Assembly (NCBI GenBank): GCA_037976565.1
Contig: CP137686.1
Location: 2,448,646-2,512,645, forward strand
Direction of reading: 5' to 3'
From: Mesocentrotus franciscanus
Lineage: Eukaryota > Echinodermata > Echinoidea > Camarodonta > Strongylocentrotidae
Length of the DNA stretch: 64,000 nt
Part shown: positions 37,801-47,154 of the stretch, piece after piece
Position numbering within the stretch: position 1 is the first letter of the stretch
How the letters are laid out: every line of letters starts with the position of its first letter
Position numbers and translations under genes: made by a program
The notes under the pieces: model-generated
Databases searched by the model: none
The model's input: the letters and a program-made list of their open reading frames with translations, nothing else
Told to the model about the DNA's origin: nothing

Positions 37801-40800
37801 CATTTCACTGCATGAAAGGGTTAAAAATGGATAAAAACACAACTTTCATAATATATTATAGGGTAATTCACTGAAAAATGGGCTAATTATCCATGTTTTT
37901 TTAATAAATCCAGAGGAAATGTTTAGACTTCCAGGGATTTCCACTTTAATTCGATTACCAACTTTATCTCTGATGTCTAAGCTTTAAGTTGATACCAGCT
38001 TTGACTGCCCTCTTCAGCCTGTTTCTATGTTATAGCCGATTTTCCTTGCCACATTGCCCCGGAACATGTGTTTATTTTGGTCCAAGTATAACATGGCTTG
38101 ATGGATCTATTCATGCTCAGATCCAATCAGAAGTCCAGTAGTTTCAAATTCATGATCGTGGACGAGGGAAATGATCAATGGTGATCAAACTTTAATCTTT
38201 TAAAAGGGAAAGCAGAAGTTCAACACAAACATCAAACTAATACAAAAATTACTCTCAAGTTAAATCCGTTTTCTTTGCCCAGATGGCCTTTTCTTTGCCA
38301 AACAGATGAGAGCAGCAAATTACGTCACAATGATCGACCCTTTTCAGATCAAGTATGGCAACCGCATGGGTGGAATCCTCTTTCTAGCAGCAATAATGGG
38401 AGAACTGCTTTGGTGCTCCTCCATTTTGGCTGCTTTAGGTAAAAGGGAGTAAATTTATGATATCTAAAGATGTTCCCCTGAATACGATCGCAAAGACTTT
38501 CGAAAACTCAACATAAGGCTTTTTCAAGATCATTGTCCATCACAAATTGAAAGGTGCGACCATTACCATGACGTATTACGTAACCTGCCGTATGGTTGAT
38601 TTCTCGAAAAATCTGTGCGATCGTATTAACCCTAATAAGGCCGGGGGGGGGCATCATGCCCCCTCCGCAATTTTTCTGATTGTTCGGGAACGCATACGGA
38701 TGACGCCCCGCCGCTTTATGACTTTATTCTTTCGAGTCTTGCGCATCTTTTAAAACAATTTTTTGAAAATCGGACCTACCGTTACAAAGTCACGTGACCT
38801 TTTGTCTTTACATGTCAGCCCGAAAATCGCTCATTTTCGTGATTTGTGTACAAAACATATGGAAATATCATTTTTCCTAAAAAGAGATAAAACATTGGTT
38901 ATTTGCTCTTGTTTAAAGTTTAGGTGTTTGTTTTGGGGTCAAAATAGTTAAATTATAGTTAGAAATGAAATAAAACAACAAAAACAATAAAATACATAAG
39001 TTAAAAAAACAATGAAATACATAAGAAATTATCAAAACAAGAGATAACATAAGGAATAACCTAGCTTTCCATTTTTTTTTTCCGTATTATTATTCCAAAT
39101 GGTCTAACAAATATATGTAGTGGAAAAGAAAGCTTAAATATGAAGAATATATGATTTATGGGTAAAAATATGAATTTTTTGACCTTATTTGCACAATTTA
39201 CCATAAATATGCAAATGTCTTGAGTAATTTTTTCAAAAAATTGAAATTGCTATAGTATTCTATACACTTCAATTGACATGCATGCAAATTTTCGCGGCGA
39301 TCGGCCGTTTCACGGCCGAGATCTTAGGGGGGCCATGATGGCCCCCGGCCGTATTAAGAACTCAAATAGCCCGGCCTTATTAGGGTTAAGGAGAACATCC
39401 TAAGATATCATAAGACGGGAGATGCATTTACCTTTTCCATTGTTAATTTCTTATATTCTAGTCGAATTTCAAATCTGAACCCTGGACCTAACAGCTAATA
39501 TACCTAACCCTTATTATATCCCAAACCCTAATTAATATCAACTTATTGTGCGAAGTCTGAACCAAATCGACCAACTGTCACTAGCGCAAAATTGTTAGAT
39601 CAGCGCCTATAATTGGACTTGCATGGTTTAAATCTGATTTTCTTCTTCTTTTCATTATACACGTCAAATTATTTCTACTGAATAAAAAGTATCCTTACTA
39701 TGTTCAATACAATTTTCTGATTTTTTTTTCTACAATTTTAGATTCATTTGAAGCTTTATTAGACTGAAGGAAAATTTTCATTGTAAATACCAAAACTCAA
39801 TTTGTTTTCGTTCTTTTGATAGGCCTAGACCAAACCCAATATCTAAATTAATATTAGCGCTATGTGATAACACAAGAGCCTACAACCAACAAGTTAGGGT
39901 GTTACCTAAGGTTCCTTCATATCTTCATTTCCGATTTTACTTAAGGCCTTAATTTACAAGTAACTACAAGCTAACCAATGTTATTTGATATATTTTATAT
40001 ACTTATATGTATTCAAAATAGATCCATCGTAAGTATGATTAAGGTCCTTATAAACAACACTTGTAAACAACACTGACGATGTATATGAACATTTGAAAGT
40101 TAACAGTCGAATCGATCCGAACCGTAGTAATATAGTTAAGATAATAAGTATAATTATTTATCGGGAAAAGTGTGACCAGGGCTATAAACACATTATTATG
40201 ACCTGTTCTTTCTCAGGATCAACAATCAGTGTCATCCTTGAGCTAGATCAGAATCTATCTGTCATCATCTCGGCCTGCATCGCCACGTCTTACACTCTGT
40301 TTGGTGGTCTCTACTCCGTGGCCTACACAGACATTGTTCAACTTACCTGTATGCTCGTCGGCTTGGTAGGCATCAAACTGCTTGTTTTGACCTTACAAAT
40401 GATGCGATCACTGTTGTAATGGCTCAAGACAGGGACTTGACTTGGGTCAGACTCGAGACTCGAGACTCGAGACAAAAAGCCCTGCTGACTCGCCATGACT
40501 AAATAATTGACTCGGGACCCGAAGCCCACTCGACTCGACTCGACTATGAGTTCATAGGCCCGCTGACTTGAGTCAACTTGGGACGAAAATCCTTGCTGAC
40601 TCAACTCAACTCGTCAGCACCACCTTAGAGATAAAGTTGAGTTCTGGTCATGCGATTGCATTGTGAAAGAAACGGTGTGGAATCGATTAGAAAAGGTTGA
40701 TCATCTAGCATTTAAGTATTTGTGTGTACTGTAAGGTTCTGGAACCATCAAAATGTTAGAAATTTGGCCCAGTCTTGGTAAAGTTACAAGCACTGTACAC

Positions 40801-43800
40801 AGAAAGATGTATATGGGACTACACAAACATGTGGCATAAAAATCCGTCCGCTGTTACATGCCGTATTTAGAATATTAAGGCATTTGAAGAGCCATGCTTT
40901 TCAGGGAACATTTTTTTATCTGATGTTCTTCCACACTTGCATTATAACAATGATGACGCTCGCTAATTATTTTTCGCCCCTTCCCAGCAACTCAACCTTC
41001 TCTTTAAGATTTGACCCGTCACATCTTGATTTGGGACCCGAGGCCTATTCGAGTCGACTGAGTTCGAAACCCTGCTGACTCGATTCGACTTACCACCCGA
41101 CTCCCTCTGTCTGGAAGACCTGCTGACTCACGCGAGACAAGACTTAACTCCTCTATCTCCACTCGGGTCAATGCCAGATGAATGAAATTATATGTTTCAT
41201 TGGCTTAATGCAATTGAGAGTGCTTTTTTCCAGTATCATTTTGTGAGAATATTTATTATTTACATTGACGTTTCGTTTTTTTTTTTTTTTTTTTACTGTA
41301 GTGGATTTGTCTACCTTTTGCGCTCACCAATGATGCTGTTAAGCCAATAATGGAGACTACGGACCGCTGGCTAGGCGAATGGGACACTAAACTGACTGGA
41401 CAATGGATTGATTATTGTTTACTGACAGTAAGTAAATATGCATTCATTTTTACCAGAATGCTATGTTTATAAGTATCATGTGGTTACCTTAACAAAAAAC
41501 GGATTTATTGAAAAGTCTTTGCCACCTGAGCATCTTAAATCATTTGCCATCTGAGCATATTATGATGTATCTGTTGACTAGTGCATTGTGAAGGTCCCAT
41601 AGGCTTAATACAGAGACCACCAGGTTCCCGTAGGCAAAGGGTTAACATCCTCGATTATGTAAACCATGTATATACACCAATTATTGTAATTTTCGCTAAC
41701 AATACAGAATGTAAACCAATTATTCAAACAAAGTTTACCACATTTCATAGTTGCTACTTCATGTACATATAACAAGTTGAACATCATCCCACTGCATTAG
41801 AAAACTTGTTTTGTCTCTTTCAAATAAGCCCTTAACACTTACTGTACTGGGGGGGGGGCTGGGAGGCCCCTCCCAAAATTTTTGGAGATTGCGCTGCAAC
41901 CGCTTGGAATTTTTCCCTCAAGTTTTACGCATATTTTGATACCATTTTCGTCGAAATCGGATATACCTGTATGGTGATGCATATCAATTAGTATGCGCAT
42001 GTCATCAAAAGGTGCTATAATTGCATTTATTAATGTACAAGCAAAAATGTGAATACAGGTTTAGATATATTTCTTCATAAGTGGGAGATATGAATCGATA
42101 TGAAATTGCTTTGATATGTTTCTCAAAATAACTTGATGTATTCCAGAACAAAAGAAATTAAAAGCAATAAAATATATAAGAAAATTTTCGTTTTCATAAT
42201 TTATGCAAATTAACCTTTGCATTTTCATACATCATAAAAATAATGATACTTCATGAATTTGAAATTAAGGTCTAAAGTCAAATATGTGGAGTTTCTTGTA
42301 AGATGCATGAAATTGGCATTTTGCATAATAAATTAGGCTATAACCACAAAAATGTGCATATTAGGAAAAATCTAATTATACCATATTGTTCCTTACGTGA
42401 ATATCTACAAACATGCAAATTTTCGTGTTCATCGGACGTTCGACGGCCGAGATCATAGGGGGGTGGCTCCCATCTCTCTCCCCCCCCCCACCCACCAACT
42501 CAGGGGTTGCTCAAAATAGCCCAGTACAGTAAGGGTTAGAACGTTTACTTTCCCAGTTTGATATAATGTAATGTACTTGTGCTATGGGTCTACGTATTTT
42601 ATGTAGGCCTATTATGACTATTATCATCATAATTATTAAAATTATTATAATTTTCACTATTTTCAGATCTTAGGAGGAGTACCCTGGCAGGCGTACTACC
42701 AACGGGCTCTCTCGGCCAAGTCACCCGACCACGCGCGCTACCTCTCTTTAGTTGCACCTTTCGGGTGCGTAATTCTCAGCATCCCAGCATACCTCTTGGG
42801 TGCCGTGGGCGCCAGTACAAGTGAGTGTCCCCATAGCACATGCAAAAATTGAGGGGGGGGGGTATGCACCCCGAAAATCTTTTGAGGGAGGGAATGGCAT
42901 GTCCAAATATATCCCACCCCATCGTTTTTAAGGAAAGCAATCAGATTTTATTTTTTTAAATACAACACTAATGACTCTTTATAGGCTAAAAATTAATAGA
43001 GACATTTTTTTCTGTAAAATGCTGGGAATGTTGGAAAATATCACCTTGTACTAAGAGTCACACCCTTTCTCTCTCTCTCTCCCTCTCTCTCCCTCTCTCC
43101 CTCTCTCTCTCCCTCTCTCTTACCCTAATTCTAACTATTGCTCTATATCCTATACAATTAATGTTTTTTTTCTTTTAGATTGGACGTTGACAGACATTAA
43201 TCTGAATAAAACAGACCCATATCAGACACCCGCGATCGTCCTCCCCGCTGTCATCCAGTTCCTTACGCCGTCCGTGGTTGCTTTCCTCGGCCTGGGGGCC
43301 ATATCAGCCGCAGTTATGTCATCCACCGACTCGTCCGTTCTTGCCTCGAGCTCGATGTTCGTGAGGAACATCTACAAGAACATCTTCCGAACATCGGTAA
43401 GTTTCTCCTGAACGGAACAGCCTGATGCAGACGATGCGTCATCTGCCTGAGCTAGGGCTGCGCCAGGTCTAGTGATCGCGTTCATGTTTTTAATGCACGT
43501 TTAACACGATGTGTCATTTTGTCCCACGCACCTCTGCGTCAGCGACCGTGTTTAATCGGCTTAATGCTGGTGCACACGGGTGTCATTTCGCCTGACGTTC
43601 GGTACCTCTGCGTCAGCGATCGTGTCCAAGTGGCTTAATGCCCGATGTAAACGAGGCGTTTACACATTTTTACCTACGCTAGTCAATTCATTACATTTCG
43701 TTGATGTTGAGAAAAAACAGAATCAAGAATTTGTGGCAATATTGTCGAATTGCATTAAAAAGTTCAAAGATGTTACAACAGCACACAAAGATTCAAAATG

Positions 43801-46530
43801 TGAAAACAAGCGTAATGAAGCAATCGGTCCAAACGCCAGTACTACAATACAATTTGTTTCAATTTTTTCCTCACTACATTCATTTGCGTAGCACTGCGTC
43901 ACCGATTGACCTGTCTGTTGACGTGCAACCATACCTTGCTTTTAAAGGATTGATTAGCGCACGTAATAACGCAGCCGAAAAGACACTGCGTGTGAGACAG
44001 GCATTGAAGTTATTAGTCTTGCGTTGTGTTAATTACCAAATGATACTCAGTCTTAACGTAATCACTTAGCATTTTGAAATATCAAAAACTATTAAAGGGC
44101 TCCTGCAACCCAACTAACTTAGCCTTTCAAAACATGAATACACCTCTACTTATTAATATTCCAGCCTAAGATTTTTTTCAGAAAATCTCTATATTGAGCA
44201 AACAATTATAATAACCATCCATTTTTCACAGATCTCACGCTTGCTAGGCTCCACCCCTCGAAAAAAGGTAAAAATACGGTCACGTCATTGCAGGAACTTC
44301 CATGCATTGTCCTACAACTAAGGATCTGACGATCTCATTGTAATTCATAATTAGGAGTGACGAAATGGCCAAAAAAGTTCTGAGATTATCAAGTGCATTT
44401 TATATTTCGGATAAATGTGTCTTTTTTTCAATTAATATCATAGTTGCCTTTTTTTAAAAATGTTAATGTAAAGTTGGCAAAGAGTCCACGGTGTTTATTT
44501 TTATCGCAACTTTTTTTTGCATTCGTGAAAATTCCGTCACGCTGCATGTGTTGTCGCTGGTTGCAGCAATACAAACAATGACGGAGTAAGCCTACTCCCG
44601 AGAGATGAACATTTAAGAAGGTTAGCGTTAGAGAGTTTCAGTTTAGACCGCTCGTTGTCACTCCGATATGCACTTTAAATTTCACCGTACGTGCGCCTAA
44701 ACTGGAGTACGAGGTTATATTTATTATAACCTCTTACATTGGATGAGTGGTTTAGACTAATGTTAAATCTGGTCTGTATTGTTTCAGTCTCGGTCAGTTG
44801 AAATCTCAGATCCTCATTAAATTCATGCAAGTAATTCACATTATGAATTTGATAATGATCATTATGGTCGCTAACTTCACGCAGGCGCGCGCGCCCGCCC
44901 GAAACCCACCATCGGTATGCACTTGTATTGTGCAGCGGTTTGCCGTGAAACCTGTGAGAAAGTGTACATCATAATGTCTTCGTTTTTAGGAAAAATACTC
45001 CAAAAAATATAAGAAAATTTAAAAACGTAACAGGTAAGAAACATAACGACTCTTAAATCATGACCATTATTCGAACAATTGATGAAGATTTAGTTGATTT
45101 TTGGTATGTTATAGTAGGGTATTTCCACGCAGGAGTCACGGGTCGAAAGTATGGTCACAGTTCTGAACAAGCGCCCAATTTTCTTATTTACGACAAGTGC
45201 AGTGAAAATTACTTCTTCAAATTCTTCCTGAAGTCCTTTACTGTCAGATTGATCATTGAAATCACTTGCAACCTCTCCCGCTTCTTTGCTCTCATTGTCT
45301 TCTTCATTCATTTCTCCTTTTCGTTCACGATGAAATTCTTCCATAATCGAGGAAAGAATTCTCCAGAAACAAATGATATCTGTTTAATTTCGATGCGCTG
45401 AGCGGCGCGTACGTAGCTGCAATATTCTCTCCTGCAGTGACGTCATATGCTATTGGGTATAAATACAGCTCCGATTTTTTCTCTTTTTCTGAGCGGTCTG
45501 ATTCGTAATTTTTAAAGCTAGGATCCAGAATTATTGATGAGTTCTAAGAAAAATCATTGTCATATTCGGAATCTCCGTCAAAAACTCTTCTACATGCCCT
45601 TTTTTCAATTTTAAGCCCGTTTTAATTGGAGGGGCCCTTTGAGAGAACAGATAATGTTTTTATTTATCCTAAAATCATCTCATTGTGTTCCTTAAAGCTC
45701 GTTGCACATAAATGGCATAGGCCCTATGCCTGACGTAGGACTGAGTTAGTGACTGGTGTGGCCTTTGCCGTGCCAACAAAATATTTGGCAAAATGACAGA
45801 ATCAAGCATTGCGTTGAAAAAATAGCATATGGGCCAACTCCCTACACAGGCTCAATTACCACAGTTTATAACGCAGTTTGAAACGCACCCAAGAATGTGA
45901 GGACCTTATTTTCCTGATATATTCATAGAAGAAAAAAAATATTCAAACGGATTTATATTCAAAATCCTTGTTATTTTTTGTTTTTAAATTCTGTTCTTCT
46001 AGGCCTCTGAGAGAGAGATGATCTGGATACTCCGGCTTGCGGTGATTGTTGTTGCCGTCATTGCTACCGTCATGGCGTTGACTGTCGACTCCATCTACGT
46101 CCTCTTCGTTCTTTGTGCAGATTTCGTCTATGTCGTGCTCTTTCCGCAGTTCGTCTGCGTCATCCACGTCGAGAAGTCCAACACCTACGGCTCAGCCGTT
46201 GCGTTCGTCCTCGGGCTTGCGCTCCGACTGGCAGGCGGTGAGCCCGCCCTCAACCTTCCCGTCCTATTACGTTACCCGTACTACGACGAGGAGCTTGGTC
46301 AGTTGTTTCCATTCCGCACCCTGGCTGCCATCGTGGCTTTCGTGTCGCTTGTCGGTGTCTCGTTCATCACCGACATCGTCTTTAAGAAGGGCTATCTTCA
46401 TAAGAAGTACGACGTCTTCAAGTGCGTGGTTAATACTGATGTCAAGCCGGGTAAGAAGGTCATGGTCAAAAGTATATCCGGTGACATGGAAGACAAGTCT
46501 GTAGATAATATCGCCATGACCGACTGCTAG
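22714..46530 (+). CDS. SLC5A7: High-affinity choline transporter CHT1, complete eight-coding-exon gene
   Basis: Sodium- and chloride-dependent choline transporter of the SLC5 (SSS) family that supplies choline for acetylcholine synthesis at presynaptic membranes. Joining exons 22714-22879, 37364-37477, 38283-38438, 40217-40365, 41302-41427, 42667-42820, 43179-43396 and 46003-46530 gives 1611 bases, 536 residues plus stop, with every junction GT-AG and in phase (phases 1,1,1,0,0,1,0). Vertebrate CHT1 is about 580 residues, so this is near full length with a shorter tail. Diagnostic stretches: [10 protein letters not shown] (57-66), [88 protein letters not shown] and GGEP (439-442). About 13 hydrophobic segments are expected for this fold. 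The ATG at 22714 is chosen because the N-terminus aligns with the family there. Intron 1 is 14.5 kb and loaded with repeats; the others are 0.36-2.6 kb. No alternative family fits. Confidence 0.97.
23091..23458 (-). mobile_element. tRNA-derived SINE in intron 1
   Basis: On the minus strand the head contains a pol III A-box-like TGGCTCAGTCGGTAA and a B-box GGTTCGAATCC at tRNA spacing, with a GCCGAGTTGGC start. The tail ends in an (AAT)n run at 23091-23108. About 370 bp. A functional tRNA is ruled out by poor cloverleaf pairing and the long SINE body. Confidence 0.75.
23471..24063. other. Intron 1 sequence, nothing recognised
   Basis: AT-rich, no exon or paired repeat seen. Confidence 0.5.
24064..24819 (+). 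mobile_element. TTAA-flanked TIR element, family T4, in intron 1
   Basis: Ends TTAACCCTAATAAGGCCGGG and CCGGCCTTATTAGGGTTAA. The left subterminal region is rich in GGCC palindromes (GGCCGTGAAACGGCC). The same element lies inverted at 38626-39389 in intron 3. No coding potential. Confidence 0.85.
25060..25565. repeat. Duplicated intron 1 blocks (first copy)
   Basis: 25065-25300 matches 35484-35710 and 25400-25560 matches 34610-34770. A third block, 27130-27225, matches 35180-35275. The order of the blocks is circularly permuted between the two places. Confidence 0.75.
25566..26530. repeat. Dispersed repeat with about seven 100-110-bp tandem units
   Basis: Units read GCTCATCTGACCGTAATTAA, then CTAAAACCCCTGAGCTTCCG, GGGGCTCCGCCCC and CCCACCA...GGGCCCTAAG. 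Each contains a GC hairpin (CTTCCGGGGGCTC). The leader (TTTGTTGGAAAATTACAAAT, GTCAGG..., AAAGAAAGAGAG) and the unit both recur at 51010-51640 inside a hAT element. Confidence 0.85.
26538..26930. mobile_element. hAT-type MITE, 393 bp, with perfect 8-bp target duplication
   Basis: Starts CAGTGGCGGATCCAGG and ends CTGGATCCGCCCCTG. GCTCCACC flanks both sides (26530-26537 and 26931-26938), matching the 8-bp duplication and CAG...CTG ends of hAT elements. Internally it carries two long G/C tracts and a partly duplicated CTGGCGCCCAAGGGGTGG block. It inserted into the last tandem unit of the repeat at 25566-26530. Confidence 0.9.
27225..27745. repeat. Inverted array of CGCTATTCATAA units
   Basis: Left half: about ten units around GGACCGCTATTCATAA and GGGTCGCTATTCATAA. 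Right half: the complement (TTATGAATAGCGACCCTC, TTATGAATGGCGGTCCT). The switch of strand is near 27562-27567, where ACGAGAAGAGG faces CCTCTTCTCGT. The whole could fold into a branched hairpin of about 500 bases. Confidence 0.85.
27806..28745. mobile_element. TIR element, 940 bp, inserted in a reverse transcriptase remnant
   Basis: Inverted termini of about 34 bp with one mismatch: AGGATTTCCCGGCCAAATTC on the left, complement of AGGATTTCCCGGCGAAATTC on the right. ATAT flanks both ends (27802-27805, 28746-28749), readable as a 4-bp duplication or as a TA duplication. Removing it joins ...HTFKY to VDDLTMIEC. No transposase seen. Confidence 0.85.
28747..29690 (+). pseudogene. Non-LTR retrotransposon reverse transcriptase remnant
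   Basis: Begins at the catalytic box [10 protein letters not shown] (28747), then [41 protein letters not shown] and [13 protein letters not shown], all typical of the RT C-terminal region of Jockey/CR1-like elements. Stops at 29083 and near 29218 and later frameshifts show it is dead. The 3' end is a GAATAAATTGTATCTATC tail near 29690. The part upstream of the YVDD box is displaced by the TIR element at 27806-28745. Confidence 0.8.
29691..30950. other. Intron 1 sequence, nothing recognised
   Basis: No exon-like or paired structure found; includes CTAGCAAA...TTTGCTAGA facing motifs near 29818 and 29920 that may be a weak inverted repeat. Confidence 0.4.
30958..31040 (-). mobile_element. 3' end of an RTE/SINE-like retroelement
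   Basis: (AAT)n followed by AACAACATTTGTATAGCGCTT...TCTAAGCGCTT, the end of a retroelement type common in marine animals, read on the minus strand. Compare 47155-47560. Confidence 0.5.
31380..31547 (-). mobile_element. Internal fragment of a T1 element
   Basis: Reverse complement of about 21685-21845 with minor changes (CATCAATAACCCACTTCTTG, GAGCATTTGTCTAC). Ends are missing. Confidence 0.8.
32290..33690. repeat. Nested foldback structure, about 1.4 kb
   Basis: Outer arms near 32290-32420 and 33580-33690 are inverted copies (TTTCGAACGCAAAAGTTGTG, CTGAGCGGTGCGGTG, GTTGCCAGTTTGCAGT). Inner arms near 32995-33105 and 33455-33560 are inverted copies as well. Inside are three GGCAACATATCACG...CGTGATATGTTGCC palindromes, at 33031-33067, 33253-33307 and 33494-33530. 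Confidence 0.85.
33731..33880 (+). repeat. Short array of TTGATATCAA palindromes
   Basis: Five or six units of AATTCTTGATATCAAGAA with small variations, so each unit is itself self-complementary. Confidence 0.85.
33978..34192. mobile_element. Hairpin MITE with arms of about 95 bp
   Basis: Arm start CTACACTCTAAAAACTGAAA and its complement at the right end; GGGCCGAGGAGTGACCACTC in both arms; an inner AACATGCTGGATCCAAC / GTTGAATCCAGCATGTT pair. TA at each edge could be the target duplication. Confidence 0.85.
34605..35715. repeat. Duplicated intron 1 blocks (second copy)
   Basis: Three segments match 25400-25560, 27130-27225 and 25065-25300, in that order. No gene seen. Confidence 0.75.
35852..35893. 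repeat. Perfect 20-bp-arm palindrome
   Basis: AGAACGAAAAAAGGGCGAAT, two bases, then the exact reverse complement. Confidence 0.95.
35894..37363. other. End of SLC5A7 intron 1, nothing recognised
   Basis: Includes a CCTTTTCTTC-rich stretch (36416-36560) and a GGCGCCATTTTG motif shared with 31982; no exon other than that starting at 37364. Confidence 0.5.
37364..37477 (+). CDS. SLC5A7: SLC5A7 exon 2 (residues 56-93)
   Basis: Acceptor TTCAACAG, donor GTAAGT. Encodes [20 protein letters not shown] and [14 protein letters not shown]. Confidence 0.97.
   Translation, partial: LHGLEEATSMEPQKLSLPRDGVLCGPRHHGATVSVSS
38283..38438 (+). CDS. SLC5A7: SLC5A7 exon 3 (residues 94-145)
   Basis: Acceptor TTTGCCCAG, donor GTAAAA. 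Encodes [20 protein letters not shown], then [20 protein letters not shown]. Confidence 0.97.
38626..39389 (-). mobile_element. TTAA-flanked TIR element, family T4, inverted copy in intron 3
   Basis: Reverse complement of 24064-24819 over nearly its whole length, with TTAA on both sides and TIRs beginning CCCTAATAAGGCCGGG. Confidence 0.9.
40217..40365 (+). CDS. SLC5A7: SLC5A7 exon 4 (residues 146-195)
   Basis: Acceptor TTTCTCAG, donor GTAGGC. Encodes [20 protein letters not shown] and [19 protein letters not shown]. Confidence 0.97.
40440..41165. repeat. GACTCG-rich repeat, split by a T3 element
   Basis: Degenerate repeats of GACTCGAGACTCG and CTGCTGACTCG occupy 40440-40623 and 41008-41165. 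The element at 40624-41007 separates the two halves. Lies in intron 4. Confidence 0.8.
40624..41007 (-). mobile_element. TTAA-type TIR element, family T3, in intron 4
   Basis: Reverse complement of the 2149-2515 element: AGATAAAGTTGAGTTCTGG at the left, CTCAACCTTCTCT then TTAA at the right. The left target site reads TTAG. Confidence 0.85.
41302..41427 (+). CDS. SLC5A7: SLC5A7 exon 5 (residues 196-237)
   Basis: Poly-T tract and acceptor ACTGTAG, donor GTAAGT. Encodes [20 protein letters not shown], the extracellular loop, and WIDYCLLT. Confidence 0.96.
41832..42539. mobile_element. Diverged relative of the T4 TIR element in intron 5
   Basis: TTAACACTTACTGTACTGGG at the left; CCCAGTACAGTAAGGGTTAG at the right. 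Internal CATGCAAATTTTCGTG and ACGGCCGAGATCATAGGGG align with T4 (GCAAATTTTCGCGG, ACGGCCGAGATCTTAGGGG), while the TIR sequence has changed. Confidence 0.75.
42667..42820 (+). CDS. SLC5A7: SLC5A7 exon 6 (residues 238-288)
   Basis: Acceptor TTTTCAG, donor GTGAGT. Encodes [20 protein letters not shown] and [10 protein letters not shown]. Confidence 0.97.
43063..43126 (+). repeat. (CT)n/(CTCTCC)n microsatellite in intron 6
   Basis: Pyrimidine tract close upstream of the exon 7 acceptor at 43178. Confidence 0.9.
43179..43396 (+). CDS. SLC5A7: SLC5A7 exon 7 (residues 289-361)
   Basis: Acceptor TCTTTTAG, donor GTAAGT. Encodes the SLC5 signature [20 protein letters not shown] and [16 protein letters not shown]. 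Confidence 0.97.
43397..46002. other. SLC5A7 intron 7; no further gene seen
   Basis: Contains a CACCTCTGCGTCAGCGA duplication (about 43530 and 43606) and a possible TIR element of about 1.55 kb (AAAGGGCTCCTGCAAC at 44094, complement-like GGAGGGGCCCTTTG near 45629). A GCGCGCGC run sits at 44885. Open frames at 43580-44069 and 45060-45401 show no family feature. Confidence 0.5.
46003..46530 (+). CDS. SLC5A7: SLC5A7 exon 8 (residues 362-536 and stop)
   Basis: Acceptor TTCTTCTAG. Encodes the last membrane segments ([54 protein letters not shown]) and a cytosolic tail ending NIAMTDC. The tail is shorter than in vertebrates and lacks a clear acidic dileucine motif. Confidence 0.97.
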   Translation, partial: ASEREMIWILRLAVIVVAVIATVMALTVDSIYVLFVLCADFVYVVLFPQFVCVIHVEKSNTYGSAVAFVLGLALRLAGGEPALNLPVLLRYPYYDEELGQLFPFRTLAAIVAFVSLVGVSFITDIVFKKGYLHKKYDVFKCVVNTDVKPGKKVMVKSISGDMEDKSVDNIAMTDC

Positions 46531-46839
46531 GGATGGACAGGTCGAATTTACGATGCAAGATTCAACATTCACTCATTATTTACATAAAAACACGATGGCA
46601 ACTTCTTTCGAAAAATCTACATAGGGTTATATCAGTAGCCTTGTGCGTCACCTATTGAATTGTGCAAAGGTGACAATGATCAATTACGTAATCTGAACAT
46701 GATTTCTATTGGATGTACAGTAGTATATTGAAATTGCCTTTGAGTTGATTTTTCGAAAATAATTGCAATCTTGTTTAAAATACAATACAAAAAAGTGCAG
46801 AATAAGTATACATATAAACTGTATAAAAAAATTAAAAGA

Positions 46840-46845
46840 AATAAA
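46840..46845 (+). terminator. Candidate polyadenylation signal of SLC5A7
   Basis: AATAAA 310 bases after the stop codon; plausible by position only. Confidence 0.4.
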
Positions 46846-47154
46846 GACGACAACAACTTGGTGCTGTTGTTGAGTTCAGCGTTATATGGCAATCAGTCAA
46901 ATTTTACTAGTACATTTATCACCAACTATATATTTTTGTTTACATAGTATGAACTTTAATCATAAAAAAGTATTTGACCTCTCCCTTTTGTATTTTTATT
47001 TTCTTTTCTTTTACTGTCCCTGTATTGTTATCAGGGTTTTTACCATTATTATCAGCATTATTATATCATGTCAGGCTAGTGTAAAAAAAAAGGAACGCAA
47101 ACGAGTGGGGATCAAGATTAAATTCGTGACTATTCGCATCAATCACTGTAAGAA

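Noticed and set aside
40366..40419. Continuation of SLC5A7 exon 4 past 40365
   Set aside because: The reading frame soon stops, whereas the GTAGGC donor joins in phase to exon 5 (WICLPFAL) as in the family.
43580..44069. Two overlapping open frames of 103 and 122 codons in intron 7
   Set aside because: No family feature, overlapping in different frames, and located within a confirmed intron.
45060..45401. Open frames on both strands in intron 7, possible transposase piece
   Set aside because: Acidic minus-strand frame has no recognisable motif; the surrounding TIR pair is too weak to support an element.
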